A DNA stretch of 64,000 nt from Eustoma russellianum (taxonomy: Eukaryota; Streptophyta; Magnoliopsida; Gentianales; Gentianaceae). Positions 55,490-64,000 of the stretch are shown one piece after another. The stretch covers positions 33,206,552-33,270,551 of the forward strand of contig AP025056.1 in assembly GCA_036186865.1 (NCBI GenBank), written 5' to 3'. Position 1 is the first letter of the stretch. The number at the start of each line of letters is the position of its first letter. Made by a program: the position numbers and the translations under genes. The notes below the pieces were generated by a model. That model saw only the letters and a program-made list of their open reading frames with translations. It was not told the DNA's origin and made no database searches.

Positions 55490-55577
55490 AGTGGTTCCTT
55501 GACAGTGGTTGCTCGAGGCACATGACGGGTGACCCGAGCCTGTAACGAAATTAAAGAAGGTCACAAAAGGCGGATCA
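55490..55577 (+). pseudogene. TE-D protease N-terminal block (broken)
   Basis: WFLDSGCSRHMTGDPSL starts at 55492 with the retropepsin Asp codon at 55501-55503, then a TAA at 55543-55545. The remainder of the protease continues in another frame into 55578. Confidence 0.8.
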
Positions 55578-56713
55578 ATGACCTTTGGAGACAACAACAA
55601 AGGCAAGATCATCGGAAAAGGTACAATTGGTAACCCAAGCACTCTTCAAATCTCCAACGTCTTTTTGGTAAGCAACTTATCTTATAATCTTCTTAGCATT
55701 TCGCAATTTATTGACAATGGCTTTGATGTATGTTTCACTCACCCTTATTGCAATATAATAAATAAAAATGGAGAAATCTTTTTAAAAGGAAAACGAGAAG
55801 GAAACATCTTTACGCTTTCTATGGATGATATGTTAGATGCTAAAGTTAAGTGTTTCATGTCAAACGAACCCAACGTAAATTTGTGGCATAGACGTTTAGG
55901 ACACATTGGCATTTCTACACTAGAAAAACTCCAACAAAAGAACCTAATACGAGGATTGCCTACGCTTGATTTAGACAACTTTCAGTTGTGTGAATCTTGC
56001 ATAAAAGGCAAACAAACACGCGAGTCACTCAAACCTAAGAATGAAATAAGCACGACTAGAGTCTTAGAACTATTACACATTGATTTGTTTGGTCCTAGTC
56101 GCACTATGAGCCTTGGTGGGCGACATTATGCTTGCGTGATTATTGATGCTTTTTCTCGTTATACTTGGACTTTGTTTCTTGCACATAAGGATGATAGTGC
56201 CATTGAGATACGAAATTAATAAAACAACTTGAAAATCAATACGGTGTCAATGTGAAAAAGATAAGAAGCGATAGAGGCGGTGAATTTAAGAATAAGGATA
56301 TGATTTCATTTTGCGAAGAAAAAGGAATTAAGTACGAGTTTTCGCCGCCTAGAACTACACAATTAAATAGAGTAGTAGAAAGAAAGAATAAAACATTACA
56401 AGAAATTGCTAGAACGATGTTGTACGAAAATAAATTGCCTAGATTTTTGTGGGCGGAAGCCGTAAATTGTGCATGCTACATAGTGAATCGCTTATCCATT
56501 AGAAAGAAAATAAATAAGACGCCTTATGAGATGTTAAATGATCGCATGCCTAAAATTGACTATTTTCGTGTGTTTGGTTGTAAATGCTTTGTTCTAAATA
56601 CAAAAGATAATTTAGATAAATTTGAATCTAAATCAATTGAATGCATCTTTGTTGGATATTCTGTAAATTCAAAGCATATAGATGTTATGATCCTCTCACT
56701 AGACAAATCATAG
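55578..56713 (+). pseudogene. TE-D protease end, pre-integrase and integrase (broken)
   Basis: FLVSNLSYNLLSISQ ends the protease. LWHRRLGHIGIS is the pre-integrase motif and CESCIKGKQ the zinc-finger Cys pair. The core has LLHIDLFGPSRT (first Asp), IRSDRGGEFKN (second Asp) and NRVVERKNKT (Glu; usual NGVVERKN). A frameshift separates 56219 from 56252, and another near 56660 (KFNESGE in 56641-57117). Confidence 0.88.
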
Positions 56714-57107
56714 AATCAATTCATGTGAAGTTTAATGAATCTGGTGAGATTGATAAAGATGAAGAATATGATGATGATTTTGAATTGAAACCCGTGTTGA
56801 ATAAAGATGATGGTACGTTTGATATGCATGATATGCATGATACACTAGAAATGCATGACCACTTAGAAATGCATGAGAACATAGAAAATAATCAACCAAG
56901 ATGGCATAGAGATCACCCACATGATCTCATTATAGGCGATATCACTCATGGTGTGCGGCCACGTAGAAGAATAACTTCGGATGAAATAAATCAATTTCAT
57001 GCTATGATTTTCGAAATCGAACCCAAAAATGTGCATGATGCTTTGAGTGATTCTTCTTGGATTGATACTATGCATGATGAGCTTAATCAATTTGTTAGAA
57101 ATGACGT

Positions 57108-58550
57108 ATGGATTTAGTGCCACGACCACAAGATAAGACCATAATAGGCACAAAGTGGGTGTTTAGAAATAAAATGAATGAAGAAGGAAAAGTCGTTAGA
57201 AATAAAGCTAGACTTGTAGCACAAGGCTATAATCAAGAAGAAGGAATTGACTATGATGAAACATTTGCACCCGTAGCACGTTTAGAAGCTATACGACTTT
57301 TACTTGCCATTGCTTGCATGAAAGATTTTAAACTTTATCAAATGGACGTAAAAAGTGCATTTCTAAATGGATTCATACAAGAAGATGCATACGTGAAACA
57401 ACCACCTGGTTTTGAAGATTTGAAATACCCTGATCATGTGTACAAACTAAAGAAGGCACTATACGGATTAAAGCAATCACCTAGAGCATGGTATGATCAT
57501 TTTGCTACTTTCCTTTTAGAAAATGGTTTTAAACGAGGTACTATAGATAGTACATTATTTTTGAAACAAGATAAATCGGATTTACTTATTATTCAAATTT
57601 ACTTTGATGACATTATCTTTGGCTTTACTTCTCATAAACTTGTTGAAGATTTTGAAAATTGCATGAAATCCGAATTTGAAATGTCTATGGTTGGCGAACT
57701 TAACTATTTTCTTGGCTTGCAGATTAAGCAAACGAGTAAAGGCATTCACATAAGCCAAGCTAAATATGTAAATGACATGATTAAAAAGTTCAATTTTGAA
57801 AATTTAAAACCATCCCCTACCCCTATGAGTGTCACTACTAAATTGGATAAAGATGAACATGGTAAAGATTTTGATAATGCCTTATATAGATCTATGATTG
57901 GTTCTTTGCTATATCTTACTGCTAGTAGGCCTGATATCATGTTCAGTGTATGCATGTGTGCACGTTTTCAAAGTCAACCTAAGGTGTCTCACTATAATGC
58001 GGTAAAAAGAATATTTCGCTATATTAAGCACACGCCCACCTTAGGCATTTGGTATGATAAAGATTGTGAATTTAACTTACATGCTTATACTGATACAGAT
58101 TACGGTGGATGCAAGATAGATAGAAAAAGCACGAGTGGCACTTGCCAATTTATAGGAAACTCACTCATTTTATGGTTTTCCAAAAAGCAAGCAAGCGTAG
58201 CTTTATCCACTACTGAGGCTGAGTACATGTCACTTAGTCTATGTTGCACACAATTACTATGGATAAAACAAAAACTTTCGGATTTTGGAATTACCGTAAA
58301 TAGAATTCTTATATATTGTGATAGTATGAGTGAAATTAATCTATCTAAGAACCCCGTATTACATTCTAAGGCCAATCATATAGAAGTACGCTACCACTTT
58401 CTTCGTGATCACGTAAATAATAGTGATATCGTCATAGATCACGTACGCACAGAAGCACAAGTAGCGGATATCTTTACTAAAGCCTTAAATCAAGCCACGT
58501 ACGAAAATCTTCATTCTAAATTAGGCATGATTTCTGCTGATTTAATTTGA
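57108..58550 (+). CDS. TE-D reverse transcriptase and RNase H, open frame of 480 codons
   Basis: RT blocks in order: WVFRNKMNEEG, MDVKSAFLNGF (first Asp), ALYGLKQSPRAWYD, IYFDDIIFG (catalytic pair; usual YVDD, here YFDD) and FLGLQIKQ. RNase H: YTDTDYGGCKIDRKSTSG, STTEAEYMSLS, YCDSMSEINLSKN, HIEVRYHFLRDH and ADIFTKALNQ. There is no internal stop, although the upstream linker frame shifts just before 57108. The DTDY and SMSE changes are in usually conserved catalytic neighbourhoods. It makes cDNA from retroelement RNA in intact relatives; activity here is doubtful because the polyprotein is broken upstream. Confidence 0.88.
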   Translation: MDLVPRPQDKTIIGTKWVFRNKMNEEGKVVRNKARLVAQGYNQEEGIDYDETFAPVARLEAIRLLLAIACMKDFKLYQMDVKSAFLNGFIQEDAYVKQPPGFEDLKYPDHVYKLKKALYGLKQSPRAWYDHFATFLLENGFKRGTIDSTLFLKQDKSDLLIIQIYFDDIIFGFTSHKLVEDFENCMKSEFEMSMVGELNYFLGLQIKQTSKGIHISQAKYVNDMIKKFNFENLKPSPTPMSVTTKLDKDEHGKDFDNALYRSMIGSLLYLTASRPDIMFSVCMCARFQSQPKVSHYNAVKRIFRYIKHTPTLGIWYDKDCEFNLHAYTDTDYGGCKIDRKSTSGTCQFIGNSLILWFSKKQASVALSTTEAEYMSLSLCCTQLLWIKQKLSDFGITVNRILIYCDSMSEINLSKNPVLHSKANHIEVRYHFLRDHVNNSDIVIDHVRTEAQVADIFTKALNQATYENLHSKLGMISADLI

Positions 58551-58593
58551 TTCTCTTTCCATATTTACAGGAATATTTTGATTGACTTTCCAA

Positions 58594-58760
58594 AATAAAG
58601 GGAGAGAGAAAGAATGATTTAAAGGGGAGAGATACTGATTGCATAAATTAAGGGGGAGCGATTTGAAATTCAAATTTCTAATTTATGAATGATTGAAGGG
58701 GAGCGATAAGATCTAAATCATGATTATATGTTATTTTGAAAATCATCAAAAGGGGGAGAT
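58594..58760 (+). other. TE-D polypurine tracts (five)
   Basis: AATAAAGGGAGAGAG (58595), AAAGGGGAGAG (58621), TTAAGGGGGAGCG (58648), TTGAAGGGGAGCG (about 58693) and AAAAGGGGGAGAT (58748-58760) directly before the 3' LTR. Confidence 0.75.
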
Positions 58761-59157
58761 TGTAGAGAAAAAGAGGTTTGAGTGATTTCAAAATACATTA
58801 TTTAAATGTGCATGACATATTGCATAAAAACGTACATGACATAAACGTGTGCATGACATATTGCATATAACTTGCCTTGTATAGTTCATATATAATGTTG
58901 CCGTACTAACGAGCCATGAAGCGTTAAAGCTTACATCAAATGGCAAACATTTGTTGTGTTTGAACTATTTTCAGGTGCCACCATTAATGAACTAAACTAG
59001 TTCATTAAGTGAAGTACTTAGTTAATTAAACTAAGTAGTTCATTAAAGGAAGCAATATTTGGACAAGGCACAAAGGCAACAAGGTGAAGAAAGGAAAGTC
59101 TTCCACTCTCCTCCCCACACTAAATACACGCCATTTATATATATATATATATATATA

Positions 59158-59745
59158 TAATAACAGCTGTCGGTGTTCCTCCGCCACAAGTGAGGCCTTT
59201 CAATAATACAAAAACAAATTTTTCCAAAAAAAAAAAAAATAACAGCTGTCGGTGCAGTATTGTGTACCGGCAGACTTGGTACGTTTCCAATTCATTATGC
59301 CTGGATCTCCTCCATGTATCATCTAAATCACATTTACTTATCCACGTCTTTTTTATGCGCATGGATGCACCATATCTGCTTGATCTGCTTTGCCACGGGC
59401 GACTCGGCTCTACCTGCCGGAACGAGGACTCATCTACAGCGAACCACAGCGGCATCTCCTTTTACATTTCGACTTTTCAACTCATTTTGGATTGTATCTT
59501 TTATATTTTTTTCACGGTAGCGCATATCAGCATTCCATCTATATAAATATGTACGCTTTTTCCTTCGCCAAGGTTTTATCCACAAGGGTGGTTTTTCTTG
59601 GCAAGGTTTTAATGCGGCATATCATATATAGTTGGATGTTTGATAATCATACACTGCAACTTTCTTCTTGTATTCTTTTGTAATAAGGTTTTCCTCCACC
59701 ACAAATGAGGGCTTTCAATAACAACAAAAATATTTTATAATATAT
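59158..59745 (+). mobile_element. 5'-truncated LINE tail inside the TE-D 3' LTR
   Basis: About 590 bp absent from the 5' LTR, placed in the (TA)n run. The 3' end ttcctccaccacaaatgagg, then gctttcaataacaacaaaa, is a LINE-type tail. The block ttttatccacaagggtggtt (about 59576) also occurs at 49330-49360 in reverse. TSD hidden by the TA repeat. Confidence 0.7.
59161..59254 (+). mobile_element. Tiny LINE tail nested in the LINE tail, 15-bp TSD
   Basis: taacagctgtcggtg occurs at 59161-59175 and exactly again at 59240-59254. Between them are 64 bp: ttcctccgccacaagtgagg, cctttcaataatacaaaaac and a poly(A) run. The insert matches the 3' end of the host LINE tail (59690-59735). Confidence 0.85.
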
Positions 59746-60325
59746 ATATATATATATTCAAATTTTTTGAAAAAGGCACATACACACATATTCCAACGTA
59801 CTACCGACACGTTATATATTTTACGCACGTACGTTAACATCACACCATCATACTTAACTCATATTTATGAGTATATTCAGGTCTTATATCATATGATATA
59901 AGTCATGGTGATGACAAATTAAATACGACACGTTAAAAGTTTCTAAACCAAAAATTATCGTATCGGGCAAATACCGAAACTTCGCCAACGTGTCACGTAC
60001 TTGCCATAAATAGATGGCCAGCCCCTACACCTCAAAAATATATATAAATTTCGTGGGTATGATGATATTTACAGCCATAAAATCATTTTATGTTGGCACA
60101 CACAAATCACCCCACATTAAGGCCAAATTGTGGATATTCCAATTTCAATTTTGTCATATGCTTTCAGGCGCCACTTTAAGACCAGCCAAGTGCTGAATAT
60201 TAAAGTTTAATTTATGTATATTATGTGTAACATAATATATATAACATGTGCGAAAATTTAGAATTTAATTAGAGAAAAATCGGGTAATCGATAAACATCG
60301 AAAAGTTGGTTTTCTATGTACACAA

Positions 60326-63300
60326 TGTAGGATCTGCAAGGCACCACTAGAAGGGGGGGGTTGAATAGGTGGTGCGGAAAATATGGTTTTTAAAATTTCT
60401 TTAAACCTAACCAATTCAAGTTCTGAAAACAGATTCTGTTTTCAGGACCAGTTTTAAAACGTTTTAAAAACTAGGTTAGAGGTCTCCAAAAATTATGAAA
60501 TTTTGAGAGAACTTAGCCTCAGATGTTGAGAGGGTCCCCTAAAAATTTCAAATCAAAATTCAACCTTTAACCCCTTCAAAAACCGTTGGCACTCAGATTG
60601 TGCAAATCTGCCAGAACCGGTAGATGGTTTTAAAAAAATTAATTCCTATTTGTGTGAATGTCCAAATGATCTGAAAATTTGACCAATAACTCTTCACACA
60701 CTGTATTTAAATGGGTTGAAACAGTTTTTGAAAATTCTTTTGGGAAGTAGGTCAAATACACCCAAAGTCTCAACCTTTGCAAGTCTGAAAATCAGACTGC
60801 ACTAGTCTCAGAACTTTTGATGTTTGACTGACCTATACTTGTCCAAAAGGGTTGAAACTTGTGCCAAATTAACCCTAGAACGTTTATGTATGTTTCTGGA
60901 AATTTTTATAATTTTTAGAAAACGTTTACTATTTTTGCGAACGTGAACAATATGAGTAAACAGCGCAGAAACTGAAACGTAAATGCAGAAAGTAAATTGC
61001 ACCAAGAATTTTATACTGGTTCGGTTATAAACAACCTACTCCAGTCTTCAAGGAACACCTTCCTTGGTTCACACTAATTTCACACACGCAGTACACCTTA
61101 CCGCAGGGTTGATAGAGTTACACCTTAACTCCAACCCTTTACAAACCTTGTATTGTGAGTACAATTTGCACGAACACCACCACCTCGCTAGAATGAAGAT
61201 TGATCACACCTTGATCAATCTTTTACAAAGATGTATGAATGGTGGTTTCTATGAAGCCTATTCAAGAATGAAAGAAATAAAGTACAATAGGCTTTTTACA
61301 AGAGAAGAAAGAAAGAAAGTGTAGGAGAAGAAGGCTTTTGCACTTTGATCACTTTTGAATGTAATTCTTGGTGTTGTTTTTGTTTGTTCTTCTCTTCTCC
61401 TTATAGAATGTCCAGGCCGTCCCCCTAGGGTAGTCTCCCCATCTTGAAAATTTCCTTTTAAGTGCTTGAGAGGGTGTGAGACATCATGGTGACAAAGTTT
61501 TGCTTGCTTGGCATCATTCCATTGGACCATCATTTAGTCATTGCTTACTTGTCATCTTTTGATTGGCTCAATGTTGTCATCATTTTGATGACATGGATAT
61601 TCTGAAAAAAACACTAAATATATGCCAAATAATCAATTATTAAATCATGCCATAATAGTCACAATTTGTCATAAAGTGTGAGACACAAAAATCCTTCCTT
61701 CCTTCTCAAAAAAATCGGCCACATCAAGGTGTTTCAATGCTGAAATTTTCAGCATTAACCACATGAAATAAATCTGGATTTCTTCCATTTTTCTTTGAAT
61801 TTCTTCCATAAAAATTCATCCATTATTTAAGGTAAGTCTTGCTACATGATGGAGAATGAATTTGGACACAATAAGGGTGTCATATTCGGCCACAACCTTT
61901 TCACACATGCTGAAAAATTTCAGCATGTGTGATATGAAGAATATCACACTTAATACAATTCAAATCATTTCCATAACTCCTTTGATTTATTCCTTAATGA
62001 AAAAATTGACAATTTATCTTCCTTAACAATGAAGAAAATGGCCACAAGGTGTGTGACATGCTGAAATTTTCAGCATGTGACATAAGAGAGGTGTATGTTG
62101 AAAACTTACCTTTTGTAGCTTCTCTCTTTGATTCATCAACATTGTATGATTGATTCTTGACCAATCAACATGCCAAAAAGGCTCCACATGTGCTCCATCT
62201 CAGCTGGAATGACGTTTTGAGAGTGTATATACATGTGCTGAAATTTATTTTTGCTAACTTTGAAAAATAGTGCACATTTAATATTACACACATATAATAT
62301 TCCAATCAGCCCTTAATTTAATTTTCTAGAACACTTTAAGATGTATATTATATGTACAAAGTGTCTAGATACGTGCCACATCATGTTCAAGAAAAACGTT
62401 CCATGTCAAGTGCGTAGAAAACCGAATTTTCGATATTTATCGATTACCCGATTTTTCTCTAATTTAAATTCCAACTTTTGCACATGCTATATATATTATG
62501 TTATACATAATATATATAATATATACTTTAATTTTCAGCACTTGGCTGATTTAAAGTGGTACCATAAACATGTGACAAAAATAAAATTGGAATCTTCACA
62601 TTTTGGCCTAAATGTGGGATGATTTGTGTGTGCCAACATGGAAAGTATTTTTGTCTCAATATACAGTGTATGGCACGAAATTTTTAATAAATTTTGATGT
62701 ATATGGGCTGGCCATTTATTTATGGCAAGTACGTGACACGTTGGCGAAGTTTCGGTATCGCCCGATACGACAAATTTCGGTTTAGAACCTTTTATCGTGT
62801 CGTATTTAATTTGTCATCACCATATCTTATATCATATGATATAAGATCTGAATATACTCATAAATATGAGTTAAGTATAATGGTGTGACGTAATCATACG
62901 TTCGTAAGATATATAACGTGTCGATAGTACGTTGGAATAAATGTGTATGTGCCTTTTCAAAAAATCTGAAAATACATATATATTATGTATATATGGCGTG
63001 TGAAATTGATGTGGGGAGGAGGAGAGAACTTTCCTTCCATAGCCATGTTGCCTTCATGTCTTTTCCAAATGCATCTTCCTTTAATGAACTACTTAGTTTA
63101 TTAAACTAAGTACTTCACTTAATGAACTACTTTAGTTCATTAATTGTGGCACCTGAAAATAGTATAAACTCAACAAATGTTCGCCATATGATGTAAGCTT
63201 TAAAGCTTCATGGCTCGTTAGTTCGGCAACATAATATATAAGCTAAATAAGGCAAGTTATCATGCATACATGTACACTTGTGTATATATATATATATCCA

Positions 63301-63370
63301 ACGTTTATATATATATATATATATTCAAATTTCTTTATTTTGAAATCACTCAAACCCTCATATTTCTACA
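60326..63370 (-). mobile_element. Solo LTR (TE-D/TE-E family), minus strand, in TE-D 3' LTR
   Basis: Plus-strand TGTAGGATCTGC to ATATTTCTACA, 3,045 bp, with CACAA at 60321-60325 and 63371-63375. The uninterrupted target is visible in the 5' LTR (gtacacaacacatgg near 51318). No PBS, PPT or internal DNA adjoins it. Palindromes near 61745, 61919 and 62067; TATA box at 62724-62717. Confidence 0.92.
62717..62724 (-). promoter_or_regulatory. TATA box of the minus-strand solo LTR
   Basis: CATAAATA (minus strand), followed by a shortened gatgg..ggccagcc-like block. Confidence 0.45.
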
Positions 63371-64000
63371 CACAACACATGGAACGTTTTTGGCACATCA
63401 TATGACATGTATCTAGACACTTTTTACATATGTCATACATCTCAAAGTGTTCCAAAAAATTCAATTAAGGGCTGATTGGAATATACCATGTGTGTATTAT
63501 TAAATGTGCACTATTTTACAAAGTTTGCAAAAATAAAATTCAGCACATGTCAAAGTCATTTCCAATGCCTATAAAAGCTGAGTTGGAGCATATGTGGAGC
63601 ATTTTTGGTATATTGATTGGTCAAGAAGCATACAATGTTGATGACATAAAGGAAGGAACTACAAAAGGTAATGTTTTAAATTTTGCACAATTGTGACACA
63701 TGCTGAAAATTCAGCATGTGCACTAGAGTGCTGGCCGAATTTTTACATCTTAATGGCACATATTTTGTGTCTTGATTAAGGTGGATTAATTAGAAGATAA
63801 TTTGGAAGTGTTTTAAATATTTTATGGAATAAAGAAAGTGATATTCTTGAATATCACACATGCTGAAAATTTCAGCATGTGTGCAATGTATCTTGGCCGA
63901 AATATTTGCCTTGTTAGTGTCTAGTTTTATTCCAAAAATGATGAAAATATTGCATACTAAATAGTGATTCATTTTCAAGAAATAAATCAAAGAAAATATG
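63371..64000 (+). repeat. TE-D 3' LTR, continuation to window end
   Basis: Resumes with cacaacacatggaacgtttt, matching the 5' LTR from about 51321. The window ends at the position equal to about 51956, so about 1.46 kb of LTR lies beyond. Confidence 0.9.

Larger units (their letters stand above)
58761..60325 (+). repeat. TE-D 3' LTR, first part
   Basis: TGTAGAGAAAAAGAGG onward; follows the 5' LTR closely apart from the LINE insertion at about 59158-59745 inside its (TA)n run. Interrupted at 60325 by a solo LTR. Confidence 0.9.
50348..64000 (+). mobile_element. TE-D: Sirevirus-like copia retrotransposon (3' LTR runs off the window)
   Basis: The 5' LTR is 3,071 bp, followed by PBS, gag, protease, integrase, RT-RNase H and five PPT-like tracts, then a 3' LTR from 58761 to beyond 64000. 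The 3' LTR contains a LINE insertion (about 59158-59745) and a solo LTR (60326-63370). 5' flank is ATAAG (50343-50347); its partner lies outside. Better preserved than TE-B: the RT-RNase H frame is open for 480 codons, but gag, protease and integrase are broken. Confidence 0.92.

Overview
The window is plant nuclear DNA, most likely from a eudicot. The evidence is nested Ty1/copia LTR retrotransposons with tRNA-iMet-type primer sites, L1- and RTE-type LINEs, a plant-mobile-domain (PMD) relic and one intronless cytochrome P450 gene of the CYP710A (sterol C-22 desaturase) type. No bacterial, organellar or CRISPR-like content was seen. The sequence is AT-rich, and most long reading frames are broken retroelement genes or shadows of them. 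The only apparently intact host gene is the P450 at 33391-34926.

Layout. 1-2940: dead L1-type LINE, continuing left of the window. 3365-4648: solo copia LTR (TSD GACAA/GACAG). 5060-6260 (minus): PMD relic with a possible first exon and TATA box at 6720-6868 and a ~60-bp tandem repeat between them. 6880-9074: mostly unassigned, with an inverted repeat, two small tandem duplications and a tRNA-derived SINE-like unit. 9075-24046: copia element TE-A (short LTR, 5' part deleted), split by the full-length Sirevirus-like copia TE-B (10369-21118, TSD ACTAC). 24363-31612 (minus): non-autonomous element TE-E (3-kb LTRs, a gag remnant and no pol, TSD TATTA) inserted in a ~115-bp tandem repeat. 32320-32615: hAT/MITE-like repeat. 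33391-34926: CYP710A. 35835-37690: RTE-clade LINE relic. 38164-39100: probable minus-strand LTR remnant. 39407-48933: TE-C, a chimeric LTR element (TSD ACACA) with its own gag, but whose pol region is replaced by a reversed copia fragment and a LINE segment. 43810-47557 inside it is a near-identical copy of window positions 1-3752. 48939-49204: CA/TA microsatellite. 49209-49273: perfect 25-bp hairpin. 49275-50310 (minus): LINE 3' part with an RNase H domain. 50348 to the window end: Sirevirus-like TE-D. Its RT-RNase H frame is still open, and its 3' LTR has been invaded by a LINE tail (itself carrying a second LINE tail) and by a 3-kb solo LTR (60326-63370, TSD CACAA).

How the parts relate. 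TE-B, TE-D, TE-E and both solo LTRs have the Sirevirus (SIRE/Maximus-lineage copia) look where it can be read: long LTRs, a coiled-coil gag extension, several polypurine tracts before the 3' LTR, and the RT signature DDIIFG. TE-E and solo LTR 60326-63370 belong to the same family as TE-D, and solo 3365-4648 is a diverged relative. TE-E looks like a pol-deleted derivative that would need TE-D-type proteins in trans. The most unusual locus is TE-C. By hand count its two LTRs differ by several percent, while the LINE segment inside it differs by only about 1% from the copy at the window start, so the interior seems younger than the LTR pair. All divergence statements are rough eye counts, not computed alignments.
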